DNA from: JAXMHN01 sp964578605
Lineage (GTDB): Bacteria > Verrucomicrobiota > Verrucomicrobiia > Limisphaerales > SIBE01
Length of the DNA: 64,000 nucleotides
NCBI GenBank assembly: GCA_964578605.1
Contig: CAZODO010000018.1
Span: 3,666-67,665 of the forward strand
Direction: 5' to 3'
Part shown: positions 53,605 through 61,883 of the stretch, one piece after another
Layout of the letters: the number at the start of each line of letters is the position of its first letter
How positions within the stretch are numbered: the first letter of the stretch is position 1
Position numbers and translations under genes: made by a program
Notes under the pieces: generated by a model
Databases searched by the model: none
The model's input: only the letters and a program-made list of their open reading frames with translations
What the model was told of the DNA's origin: nothing

Positions 53605-54477
53605 ATGCAAACACCTCTTTCCCGGCGTGAATTTCTGGCGCGTGCTGCGGGTGCGTGCGCCCTCTCGGTCCTCCCGGCCATTGGATCCTCCAACCAGGCG
53701 CATGCCGCCCCGGCGGATCTGGATTTTCCCCTGGTCGACTTTCATGTGCACCTGGACAACAGCACGATCGCCCAAGTCTTGCCGCTGTCCACGGAGCGCC
53801 GCGTGAAGTTCGGCATTGTCGAACACGCGGGGACCAAGGAGAACAAGTATCCCGTCGTGCTGAGCAACGACGCCGAGCTGAAAGGGTACCTTGATATGCT
53901 GGAGGGCAAGCCGGTGTTCAAGGGCGTGCAGGCCGAGTGGATCGATTGGATGGGGTGCTTCTCGCCCGAATTACTCGGGCAACTCGATTACGTGTTGTCG
54001 GATGCCATGACCATGGTGGGGCCGGGCGGCCGGCGCATGAAACTGTGGGAGCGCAACGCCATCATCGGTGAAGCGCAGCCATTCATGGACAAGTATGTCG
54101 ATTGGCACGTCGAAATCATGGAGAAGGAGCCGCTCGATATCTTCGCCAATATCACCTGGCTCCCCGGAATCATCGCCGACCGCTACGACGCACTCTGGAC
54201 CCCCGAGCGAATGAAGAAGGTGATCGACGCCGCGGTGAAGTATGGCGTGGCTCTCGAGATTAACTCGAGCTATAAGCTGCCCAAGATGCCGTTCTTAAAG
54301 CTCGCCAAGGACTCAGGCGCCAAGTTTTCCTTCGGTTCCAACGGCCGTTACCCTGAAATGGGCAAGCTGGACTACTCAATCCAAATGGCGAAAGCCATCG
54401 GGTTGACCGCGAAAGACATGTTCACCCCGGCTCCTCCAGGCCAGAAGCCTTTCCAACGCCGCAATATGGGGGCGTAA
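53605..54477 (+). CDS. Tat-exported amidohydrolase-like TIM-barrel protein
   Basis: A 290-residue protein with a Tat signal (SRREFLARAAGACALSVLP). VDFHVHLDNS right after the signal is the metal-binding HxH of amidohydrolases, and FSFGSNGRYP near the end takes the place of the last Asp strand. The middle lacks other clear motifs. A metal-dependent hydrolase acting outside the cytoplasm is likely; the substrate is unknown. Confidence 0.7.
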   Translation: MQTPLSRREFLARAAGACALSVLPAIGSSNQAHAAPADLDFPLVDFHVHLDNSTIAQVLPLSTERRVKFGIVEHAGTKENKYPVVLSNDAELKGYLDMLEGKPVFKGVQAEWIDWMGCFSPELLGQLDYVLSDAMTMVGPGGRRMKLWERNAIIGEAQPFMDKYVDWHVEIMEKEPLDIFANITWLPGIIADRYDALWTPERMKKVIDAAVKYGVALEINSSYKLPKMPFLKLAKDSGAKFSFGSNGRYPEMGKLDYSIQMAKAIGLTAKDMFTPAPPGQKPFQRRNMGA

Positions 54478-54627
54478 GTCTCGCCCTTGGCTCCTTTCCG
54501 GTGTGTCGGTTGGTTTGGCGCAGGAACTTTGCACTTGCGCTCAGGGCGCGCTTTGGCGTGAATGCCTTCGGGCGGGCTTGAGGGCTTTTAACTCCCCCAG
54601 GCGCGCAGATTCACGAGGTCGAGTCCA

Positions 54628-55560
54628 ATGATAGCCAAATCGCGCATGAATGATTTACGGTCCGTAGCAATTCCCCTGATGCTGGCATTCTCAATAGCCC
54701 TGCTTCGAGGGCAAGCCATTCCTGTCCCGAACGGTTCCTTTGAATCGCCCGAGACCCCTTTCGCTGATCCGCGCGTCGACGCCTGGCAAAAGTCGCCCAA
54801 GCCCGTCTGGTTCGAAGAGACCGAGGCGCAAAAATGGGACCAGCTGACGGGTGTCTACCAGAACACCGCCCCGGGGTCGCCCGACCGCATCGACAACATG
54901 GATGGAGATCAGGCAATCTTCTTGTTCGCCGTGCCCGAAGTCGCGCTTTTCCAGGACTACGATTCCACGGATTGGCAAACCCCGGAACCGACTCACGCGT
55001 TCGATGCCAAGTTCGAGGTTGGCAAGGCTTACCAGCTCAGAGTCGGCGTTTACGGGGGCGGCGGGAACATGCTTGAGGGAGTGAGCATGCAAGTGGCGCT
55101 CTATTACCGCGATGCCGCGAGCAACCAGGTCGTGGCCGCTTCCACCACGATCGAGCACAGCACGAGCGTCTTCACCCCCAAGCATTTTGTGGATTTCCAA
55201 GTGGATGTTCCCACCGTGAAAGCCACCGATCCCTGGGCGGGCGAGCAGATCGGGATTCGGTTGCTCTCGACAGTGGCGCCGAACCTGGCTGGCGGCTATT
55301 GGGATATTGATAATGTCCGGCTTGCCGCCCTTTCCGGTGTTTCTCTGACCGATCCCACGCGAACCGGCGCCGGATTCAGTTTCACCGTGCGCAGCGAGCC
55401 TGGCGCTCAGTTCGAAGTGCTGGCCGCCGACGATCTCTCGCTTCCCCTGGCAAGTTGGACTACACTTGGCACTGTGACGAACGTCACGGGAACCACGGCG
55501 TTCACCGATGCGGGGCCGAACGGGGCTCAACGCTTTTACCAGGTTCGGCAAGTTCCTTAA
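54628..55560 (+). CDS. Secreted beta-sandwich protein with a verrucomicrobial C-terminal domain
   Basis: A 310-residue exported protein. The signal segment is VAIPLMLAFSIALLRGQA. NGSFESPETPFADPRVDAWQ is the opening of PEP-CTERM-like or carbohydrate-binding-like jelly rolls; GGYWDIDNVRLA closes that domain. The last 65 residues (FTVRSEPGAQFEVLAADDLS and QRFYQVRQVP) resemble the end of the TIG-repeat protein at 15080. The ATG at 54646 is an alternative start. Its TAA overlaps the next ATG by one base. Confidence 0.7.
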   Translation: MIAKSRMNDLRSVAIPLMLAFSIALLRGQAIPVPNGSFESPETPFADPRVDAWQKSPKPVWFEETEAQKWDQLTGVYQNTAPGSPDRIDNMDGDQAIFLFAVPEVALFQDYDSTDWQTPEPTHAFDAKFEVGKAYQLRVGVYGGGGNMLEGVSMQVALYYRDAASNQVVAASTTIEHSTSVFTPKHFVDFQVDVPTVKATDPWAGEQIGIRLLSTVAPNLAGGYWDIDNVRLAALSGVSLTDPTRTGAGFSFTVRSEPGAQFEVLAADDLSLPLASWTTLGTVTNVTGTTAFTDAGPNGAQRFYQVRQVP

Positions 55561-56360
55561 TGCCAACATCGACGCCAGCACGCTCGGAATGCAAGCAGAG
55601 GCGGGGTTTCACCCTCGTTGAGCTGCTGGTCGTGATCGCCATTATCGCGATCCTGGCGGCGCTGCTCGCCCCGGCGCTCTCCTCCGCGAAAGATTCCGGG
55701 CGCAAGGCGGTCTGCTTGTCGAATCTGCGGCAGATCGGCCTGGCTATCCATGTCTATGCGGACGATTTCAGCGGCTCTATCCCTTACGGTCCGAAAGCGC
55801 CACCGTTTACGAGCCCCGCCAACTTTTACCCATCGACTGGCGCGCCCACGAGCCTGGTGTCTTTGGATGGCGGGGCGCCTGTCGCACTCGGCTTGCTGCT
55901 GCAAAGTCATTTGTCGGCACAACCTCGGGTGCTTTACTGCCCGGGGACGGATCAACGGCTGAACGCGGATGTGGAGTTGGCCAAGGTGGGGCGTCAACAA
56001 GCGCAGGGCAGCTATTTTTACCGGCACGCCGGAAACACCCGGCTGTTCGATAATCCCGACGCCGGCCCGCCTGAACATATCCGGCTTGATAACCTCGGCG
56101 ACAACCGCAATGGCGTCCCGATTCGCGCCTTGGCCATCGATTCGATGTTCCTCTGCCCGCCCGAACTCACGGCGTATAATGTCCGCCCGCAAACCCATCA
56201 TCGGCAGAAGTTTGCCGATATTCTCTTCTCGGATGGGCATGTGGAATCGCGTCCGAACACGGATCAACGGTTCACGGTTGATGTTCGGGATTACGCCGAA
56301 CTCCACAACTCCTTCGGCAAGATCCTCACCCTCTTCGAAAAGGCCGACGAAGGACAGTAA
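55560..56360 (+). CDS. Pseudopilin-like secreted protein (type II secretion N-terminal motif)
   Basis: A 266-residue protein with a prepilin leader and cleavage site (RRGFTLVELLVVIAIIAILA), then SNLRQIGLAIHVYADD and, near the C-terminus, DILFSDGHVES. This architecture is highly expanded in Planctomycetes and Verrucomicrobia. It is processed by a prepilin peptidase, but the function of the expanded families is unknown. The start codon shares a base with the stop of the gene before, so the two are coupled. Confidence 0.9.
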   Translation: MPTSTPARSECKQRRGFTLVELLVVIAIIAILAALLAPALSSAKDSGRKAVCLSNLRQIGLAIHVYADDFSGSIPYGPKAPPFTSPANFYPSTGAPTSLVSLDGGAPVALGLLLQSHLSAQPRVLYCPGTDQRLNADVELAKVGRQQAQGSYFYRHAGNTRLFDNPDAGPPEHIRLDNLGDNRNGVPIRALAIDSMFLCPPELTAYNVRPQTHHRQKFADILFSDGHVESRPNTDQRFTVDVRDYAELHNSFGKILTLFEKADEGQ

Positions 56361-56469
56361 CCCCTTGAGCCGGCAAAGGTCGTTTCAACCGCGAATGGAC
56401 GCGAATAAAATGGGCGTTCCTGGGGTTTTCGCGCGCTGCAATCTGCTCGTGCGGCGTCGTTGTCGGGGA

Positions 56470-57786
56470 TCAATCCCCGAGCTTGGAGCATTTCCAGAGG
56501 AATTCCATGAGCTGCGTGTTCAAGGCGGTTCGTGCGGCTTGATCGGAACCGCGCGTTCCCATACGCAGCGTATGCCACGGCCCGTCGCCGTACCGGCACA
56601 CAGCCCACAGCGACTTGGCCCCCGCCGCGTCAGTGAGGATCGAGCTTGTGCCAGCGACCCATCGGCTGCCCGTTTTCGCCGCCACTGCAGCCGCCAGGTG
56701 TTGGATCCGGTCCCGCGGCGCCTCAGGAAGGTCATTTGGCGGGATCGAAAGCAGTTTGGCCATCGCCTCGTGGGTCGGTGCAACGAACGCACCGGCGATC
56801 AGGGCTTGGCTGCGGGAGGCGCCGGTCAAGTTATCGGCCATGGAACCGCCGCTTCCGATCTCGACCAGCGCAAGCGGTCCGCCCTGGGCCAGCAGGTTGT
56901 TCACCACGACCTCTTCGAGCGAGGAGCCGTCGCTGGCATAGATATACGTTCCAAGATGTTGGCGCAGGTCGGCTTCGAGGCGTTTGAAAACCTCCCGGTC
57001 TTCCGGCAAAGGCCCCGGCCGTGAGAATGTGAAGTCCACCCGGCCTCCCTCGAAAAGGGAGGTGATCAGGACGCCTGGCGGGACAGAGACACGGTCTTTG
57101 ATCACCTGATCGATCAAAGATTGGCCGGCTCCGACGAAACGCACCGTGAGGGCGGTTCCCAGCTCGCGAATCCCGAAACGGCGCTGGAGAAACGGCACCA
57201 ACTCGACGGTGGTCATGGACTGGAGTTCCCGGGGCGGACCCGGCAGCGCGACCACCACGGATGATCCGGAGTCGAAGACAAGCCCCACGGCGGTCCCGGT
57301 GGGGTTCTTGAGATACCCGCCGCGGACCGGCACGAGCGTCTGCCGGCGCAAGTTCGCCCGCAGTTGGGTTCGCGATTGGTTAAAACGGCGCTCCATTTCG
57401 GCGAGCGCTTCCGGGCTTTCCTGCAGCTCGATCCCGGTGATTGCGGAGAGCTTCTCGCGCGTGATGTCGTTCGGGGTGGGGCCGAGGCCCCCGGTGACGA
57501 TGACCAGCGCCGCGCGGTTGGTAGCGAACCGGAAGGCGCGCTCGATATCTTCGCGCTGGTCGTCGACAAGGATGGATCCGGCGCAATGGCAGCCGAACGG
57601 ACGCAAAGTGCGGGTGAGGAAGGGCGTATGGGCATCTTGAAGCACGCCTTCCAGGAGTTCGCCGCCCGTGACAATGATGAAGTATTCCAGCGGACGGGTA
57701 TCGCCCGTGGCGGGACGGGTCTCATCAGCCGCCCGAGAGACCAAGGCCGCCCCGAGAAGAGCGGCCAGGAACAAGGAGCAATTCAT
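56470..57786 (-). CDS. CinA-like protein with a signal peptide
   Basis: A 438-residue protein. MNCSLFLAALLGAALVSRA is a signal peptide. Next is a MoCF-biosynthesis/CinA N-terminal domain (YFIIVTGGELLEG, VTGGLGPTPNDITREKLS, NPTGTAVGL, VVALPGPPRELQSM). The C-terminal CinA amidohydrolase domain (SLEEVVVNNLLAQGGPLALV, GGSMADNLTG) follows. Usual CinA is cytoplasmic and starts directly at the MoCF domain with E/D-x-L-x-G. Export would be unusual. It overlaps the isomerase-like gene by ATGA at 57783-57786. Confidence 0.82.
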   Translation of the reverse strand: MNCSLFLAALLGAALVSRAADETRPATGDTRPLEYFIIVTGGELLEGVLQDAHTPFLTRTLRPFGCHCAGSILVDDQREDIERAFRFATNRAALVIVTGGLGPTPNDITREKLSAITGIELQESPEALAEMERRFNQSRTQLRANLRRQTLVPVRGGYLKNPTGTAVGLVFDSGSSVVVALPGPPRELQSMTTVELVPFLQRRFGIRELGTALTVRFVGAGQSLIDQVIKDRVSVPPGVLITSLFEGGRVDFTFSRPGPLPEDREVFKRLEADLRQHLGTYIYASDGSSLEEVVVNNLLAQGGPLALVEIGSGGSMADNLTGASRSQALIAGAFVAPTHEAMAKLLSIPPNDLPEAPRDRIQHLAAAVAAKTGSRWVAGTSSILTDAAGAKSLWAVCRYGDGPWHTLRMGTRGSDQAARTALNTQLMEFLWKCSKLGD

Positions 57787-58775
57787 TTGCCCGCCAAGAT
57801 CATGTCGAGCCGCTTGCTGTGTTCGGCCACGGACAGGTCCCCGCCTTCGATGGTCATCCATCCGGCGTACCCCACGGCATCAAGGGCGCTGCGCACCACC
57901 GGCCAGCGGACGCTGCCGTCGCGGATATTGACGAAGTCGCCGCCGCCATTCGGATCGGTCGGGGAGAGTTTGAAATCCTTTACGTGGCATTTTGCCAAGA
58001 GATCGCCGCCAAGGGTGAGGATCCACTCTTCTGGCGCGGCGTATTTGACATGGTTGCCAATATCGAAATAGGCCTTCACCCATGGGCTCTGGAAGGAGGC
58101 GACGAACTGTTTGAAGACCGCCGGTTTTACCCAAAGGTTATTCCAGACGTTCTCCAAGGCAATCACGACGCCCGTTTCTTCCGCCAGCGGGATGAGGCGC
58201 TTCACCATTTCGCGCGAGGTGTCGATCGCATGGTTATGCGCCCGGATGTATTCGGCATAAGGCGCGTTGTCGCCATTGACCACGCGGGTCAAATGCCCGG
58301 TCTCGTCCGTTTCGATCAGGAACTCCCAGGGGCGCGGCATCTTGACTCCGCTGATCCGGCACGGAACCAGCAGCACGGCGTCGGCCCCGAACCCGTGCGC
58401 CGCTCGCAGAGCCGCTTCGGTGGTCTTGAAGCTGCGATCCACTTGGCCCTGGTCGGGGTGGTTAAACTCCGCCCAGCCTCGCAACACCGCATGAATGCGC
58501 ATGCCGGCCTTCTCGGCGGCGGCGCGGCACTTCTCGGCCTCCGGCTCGCTGACGATGCCGGCTTCGACGCCGTCAAACCCGGCGTCTTTGAGCCGTTTAA
58601 GCTCGTCTTCGCTGGGCCGATTGACGATCAACGCTTTATACAGCTTGTGTTTCAAGCCGGGGGCACTCTCCGCGGCCCGGGCTTGGCCGAGCGGTTCGCG
58701 AAGCTGCACGCCGAGTCCAGCGGCAATCACGGCTGAGGTGGCAAGGAAATGACGGCGCGAAAGGTCGTGTTTCAT
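57783..58775 (-). CDS. Tat-exported sugar phosphate isomerase/epimerase-like protein
   Basis: A 330-residue xylose-isomerase-like TIM barrel (AP endonuclease 2 family). A Tat signal (SRRHFLATSAVIAAGLGVQL) opens it. Metal-site strands are visible: VVIALENVWNN, VKAYFDIGNHVKY, CHVKDFKLSP and MTIEGGDLS. The start was moved 43 codons inward to the Met before the Tat motif. The substrate is unknown. It is the first gene of a two-gene operon with the CinA-like gene. Confidence 0.85.
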   Translation of the reverse strand: MKHDLSRRHFLATSAVIAAGLGVQLREPLGQARAAESAPGLKHKLYKALIVNRPSEDELKRLKDAGFDGVEAGIVSEPEAEKCRAAAEKAGMRIHAVLRGWAEFNHPDQGQVDRSFKTTEAALRAAHGFGADAVLLVPCRISGVKMPRPWEFLIETDETGHLTRVVNGDNAPYAEYIRAHNHAIDTSREMVKRLIPLAEETGVVIALENVWNNLWVKPAVFKQFVASFQSPWVKAYFDIGNHVKYAAPEEWILTLGGDLLAKCHVKDFKLSPTDPNGGGDFVNIRDGSVRWPVVRSALDAVGYAGWMTIEGGDLSVAEHSKRLDMILAGK

Positions 58776-59188
58776 AGGAGGCTCAAGTCTGAGGGGAAAC
58801 CGCGGCAAATGGAAGGCCGAAGGTGGTTGAATGCAGATACCGCGCTCGGCGCATGCAGGCAACCGCACGAAGCGCGCTTGCTCCATGCCGAACGTCTCGG
58901 GCATCGCATGGGTGAGACCCGAACCGATAACGCGTTCCTGTTACTGAAACCGGGGGACTTCTCCGGTGGGGTAACGAACTTCGTCCTGATGCATCCTCCG
59001 GAAACGACGGACTGATCGGAGCGCCGGCTTGCAGCCGGGTTCAGGCGCCGCTCGTTCGTGGCGGCGGTGAAAGACGAAGCCGGCTGCAAGCCGGCGCTGC
59101 GAAGAATAAGAAGCCAAACTGAGAATTACTCTGGTCGCCGCCTCCGAGCTTGCGTTGGCTCGTGGATGTGTTGAACTCCGTTCACACC
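58776..59188. other. Divergent intergenic region with a palindromic repeat
   Basis: About 410 bases between two divergent exported-protein genes. Apart from the GC-rich palindrome at 59018-59104, nothing was recognised. Promoters for both genes should lie here. Confidence 0.5.
59018..59104. repeat. Dispersed GC-rich palindrome, copy 3 (most complete)
   Basis: GCGCCGGCTTGCAGCCGG and CCGGCTGCAAGCCGGCGC form a perfect 18-bp inverted repeat around about 41 nt. The flank GAAGAATAAGAA resembles that at 4990. It is related to 4929-4993 and 34702-34760. Confidence 0.85.
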
Positions 59189-60325
59189 ATGAGAAAGCGC
59201 GAATTTCTGTTCCGAACAGGCCTGCTTGGAATGGCCGGCCTCGCGGGCGCAACGGCCGCTCCTTCCGAAAGCGGCGCCCGAAGTTCTTCCGTCTTCAATG
59301 TGCTCGATTTCGGCGCCAAAGGCGACGGCAAGACACCCGACTCGGACGCCATTCAGAAGGCGCTCGATGCCGCCGGGGCTGTCAGCGGCACGGTCTATTT
59401 TCCAGCCGGCCGGTATCTCTGCCACGATCTCAAGGTCGCCCCGCATACGACGGTGCTCGCCGAACCGCAATGGGGCTACCGCGAGGACGGCGGCGCCATG
59501 CTCATCCTCGATTCAGATGAAGCAGACTGCCTTCTCAACATTACGGGCGCCTTCGGCGTCCATCTCCGCGGCCTGTTCCTGCGCGGACGGCGTGATGCGA
59601 AAAAGGCGATCCACGGCGTCTTCCTCAACAACGCCGAGAAGTACAGTCCGAAAGAAGACGCGATCGTGATCGACGACTGCAAGGTCGAGCGGTTCTCCGG
59701 GCATGGCGTCAACCTGCTGCGCATCTGGCTGTTCATCATCCGGCACAGCATCATGCAAGGCAATAAAGGCTGCGGCATCCAGATCACCGGCTGGGACGGC
59801 TTTGTCACCGACAACCAGCTTTCGGGCAACGGCAGCCACGGGTTTGGATGCGATTCCGTCGGTGCCACGGTTATGTTCACCGCCAATCGCGTCGAGTGGA
59901 ACCATGGCTACGGCCTTTACCTCTGCGCGGGCGATGCCTGGAATGTCACCGGCAATTGCTTCGACCGCAATTGGGGCGCGGGCATTTGCGCGATGAAGAT
60001 GCGGACCACCACCATCACCGGCAATGTCTTTCGGCGCTGCGGCAAGGACAGCAGCCAGTTGGCCGAAGGGGAACGTTCCTGCCATGTCCGGCTCGAGGAA
60101 TGCAGCGGGCTGACTTTCGTATCCAACGTTTGCGCGGCGGGCCGGGACGACGGCGGCCAAGGCAAGTTCACGCCCCAGGTCGGTTTCATTCTGCGGAAAC
60201 TGAGCCATTCCGTCATCTCATCCAACACCCTGTTCCGGGGGTACATGGACGAGATGACGGCGGACCTTGGCGAGCACGGGGCCGATTACGTGTTCGTGAA
60301 CAACGTCGGAAGCCCCATGTCCTGA
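59189..60325 (+). CDS. Exported beta-helix (pectate lyase-like) protein
   Basis: A 378-residue protein with a Tat-like N-terminus (MRKREFLFRTGLLGMAGLA). The start VFNVLDFGAKGDGKTPDSDA is the N-terminal cap of the Pectate_lyase_3/GH28-like beta-helix, then YFPAGRYLC. Repeating coils (VIDDCKVERFSGHGVN, GIQITGWDGFVTDN, WNVTGNCFDRN) follow. A lyase or hydrolase acting on a polysaccharide is likely but not assigned. About 56 bp of its 3' end are duplicated downstream at 60573-60629. Confidence 0.85.
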   Translation: MRKREFLFRTGLLGMAGLAGATAAPSESGARSSSVFNVLDFGAKGDGKTPDSDAIQKALDAAGAVSGTVYFPAGRYLCHDLKVAPHTTVLAEPQWGYREDGGAMLILDSDEADCLLNITGAFGVHLRGLFLRGRRDAKKAIHGVFLNNAEKYSPKEDAIVIDDCKVERFSGHGVNLLRIWLFIIRHSIMQGNKGCGIQITGWDGFVTDNQLSGNGSHGFGCDSVGATVMFTANRVEWNHGYGLYLCAGDAWNVTGNCFDRNWGAGICAMKMRTTTITGNVFRRCGKDSSQLAEGERSCHVRLEECSGLTFVSNVCAAGRDDGGQGKFTPQVGFILRKLSHSVISSNTLFRGYMDEMTADLGEHGADYVFVNNVGSPMS

Positions 60326-60457
60326 CGAAGCGGGGCCCCGGCGTCGGGGGGGGGGTAGCAGGCTAGCCGTCGCAAACCGGAAACGCCCAAGCCCCTGGTC
60401 TAATCGCGAAAGGGCGGGAGATTGAGCGACCCCGAATGGGGGACCAAACAACGAAGA

Positions 60458-60528
60458 GCGTGACATTTTGCATTGTAAACGGCTCCAAATGAGTTGCTTA
60501 TAAAACTGTACACAAATGTGTACAGTTT
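60458..60528 (+). promoter_or_regulatory. 70-bp module with TGTACACA palindrome, copy 2
   Basis: GCGTGACAT (60458-60466), 40 nt, TGTACACA-AA-TGTGTACA (60507-60524). The palindrome extends to a perfect 12-bp inverted repeat (60503-60514 with 60517-60528). The inverted copy is at 42741-42810. Confidence 0.65.
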
Positions 60529-60572
60529 CGATTCGACGAAAAGTTCCGCCTGAGCCTGTCCAGTTCGCTCAC

Positions 60573-60629
60573 GATGACGGCGGACCTTGGCGAGCACAGG
60601 GCCGATTACCTGTTCGTGAACAATGTCCG
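60573..60629 (+). repeat. Duplicate of the 3' end of the beta-helix gene
   Basis: From GATGACGGCGGACCTTGG onward about 56 bases match 60253-60308 with only a few differences by eye. It shows a small local duplication. Confidence 0.8.
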
Positions 60630-60656
60630 GGCGGGCTCGGGTTCGGACCTGAGGAA

Positions 60657-60891
60657 GGTGTTGCGATGGAGGCACCTGAGTCCGGTCGTGGGGTCGCTGG
60701 ATGGGTTTGCGGACGATTTTTACCTGGTCATGCTTGGTTTTAAGCCTGCTTCCTTGGCTTCGTCGCACCCCCGCCACTTTCTTAGAAGCCACAACGCGGG
60801 GGTAAAAATGAGCCGAAAGCAGCCATGGCAACGGTCGCTACCAGCCCAAACAGCAGTCACTCAACCGCTTCTCCAGGTCCGACCCCGGGAC
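60657..60891. repeat. 235-bp direct repeat, copy A
   Basis: The segment matches 61642-61876 over the same 235 bp with about eight differences and no gap seen by eye. It contains the C-terminal end of the 51-residue frame (60838-60993) and about 180 bp beyond its stop. It may be the end of a mobile element. Confidence 0.85.
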
Positions 60892-60993
60892 CCTTGCTTG
60901 GAGATGCTTCCTGACCGCCACCAGATCCTCGGTCCCTAACCGCCAGCACAGTCGTTCCAGATCCAACAACCGGTAGCGCTCTCGCCGCCCCAT
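60838..60993 (-). CDS. Small 51-residue protein in the repeated element
   Basis: ATG-started frame reading MGRRERYRLLDLERLCWRL, then EDLVAVRKHLQARV and EKRLSDCCLGW. It is helical, Arg/Leu-rich and protein-like. Only its last 15 or so codons are kept in the second repeat copy (near 61823-61876). It may belong to a mobile element; the family is not recognised. Confidence 0.45.
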   Translation of the reverse strand: MGRRERYRLLDLERLCWRLGTEDLVAVRKHLQARVPGSDLEKRLSDCCLGW

Positions 60994-61011
60994 GATCTCA
61001 TGGTATCCGAA

Positions 61012-61422
61012 TCACCGACGCCGGGGCAATGATGTTTGATTATCAACTGAGGCGCGATCCCGGAGTTCCGTGCAGCCGTTTTGTTGGACTCCGTATGTCT
61101 TTCGTATCCACCGGAACGTCAGGAGCAGAGGGATGGCCGCGCTGCAAACCAGGAAAAACGTGGCAGCACTGGCATATTCCACAAACCACTCACTGGGCAG
61201 GAAGAAGCCCGAAATACCGGCTCCAATGGGAAGCATCGACCACTTCGCCAAAAGTCGTGCGGAGTACTCATTGATGGCGTACCAACGGTCTTTGGATGCA
61301 AAGGCCGCCTCGACACGGAAGCCGTAGTAGTCATTCATGGGAATCGCCCGGCGAATCAAAGGAATACTGAGCGCCAGAATCAAAAGACCGCTGACGAGAA
61401 AGAGTATTGGCATGAAGGTCAT
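61012..61422 (-). CDS. SdpI-like membrane protein
   Basis: A 136-residue membrane protein. Helix 1 is FMPILFLVSGLLILALSIPL; PMNDYYGFRVEAAFASKDRW with YAINEYSARLLAKWS is the SdpI/YhfL pattern (N-x-x-Y-G-x-R, then W-x-x-x-N). Two more helices follow. SdpI members protect against the SDP toxin, but most homologues have unknown roles. The ATG at 61422 was chosen; a TTG at 61449 gives nine more residues. It lies between the two copies of the 235-bp repeat. Confidence 0.7.
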   Translation of the reverse strand: MTFMPILFLVSGLLILALSIPLIRRAIPMNDYYGFRVEAAFASKDRWYAINEYSARLLAKWSMLPIGAGISGFFLPSEWFVEYASAATFFLVCSAAIPLLLTFRWIRKTYGVQQNGCTELRDRASVDNQTSLPRRR

Positions 61423-61641
61423 AGCACGTTTTATGCGGTCGAACGACAAGGATCACCGCCCTGGCGCCACAGGCGTCCGAATGGACACGCGGGCGCCGCG
61501 CCAAGCTAACGTTCAAGAGCTTACGAAAATCACCGCCTGAAAATGTTCTCAGGAAAACGAAACTTTTCAAGATAGTAGTACGAAGGACACGAAGAACCGA
61601 AGCCGCATTCGACATGCAGATCTAGTCAGACCGGGATCTTC

Positions 61642-61876
61642 GGTGTTGCGCTGGAGGCACCTGAGTCCGGTCGTGGGGGTGCTGGATGGGTTTGCGGACG
61701 ATTTTTACCTGGTCATTCTTGGTTTTAAGCCTGCTTCCTTGGCTTCGTCGCGCCCCCGTCACTTTCTTAGAAGCCACAACGCGGGGGTAAAAATGAGCCG
61801 GAAGCAGCCGTGGCAACGGTCGCTACCAGCCCAAACAGCAGTCACTCAACCGCTTCTCCAGGTCCGACCCCGGGAC
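61642..61876. repeat. 235-bp direct repeat, copy B
   Basis: The second copy of 60657-60891, in the same orientation. The right end is 8 bp from the stop of the LysR gene. The 51-residue frame is cut, so only its tail is here. Confidence 0.85.
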
Positions 61877-61883
61877 ACCGGCA

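Larger units (their letters stand above)
60326..60837. other. Rearranged non-coding segment
   Basis: About 510 bases without a gene. In order it holds the 70-bp TGTACACA module (60458-60528), a 56-bp duplicate of the preceding gene's end (60573-60629) and the start of the 235-bp direct repeat (60657-60891). Short frames on both strands here are shadows of these repeats. Confidence 0.6.

Noticed and set aside
60400..60831. 143-codon minus-strand frame with a relative at 61622-61816
   Set aside because: The similarity between the two frames is explained by the 235-bp DNA repeat; there is no ribosome site, and differences do not favour synonymous positions clearly.
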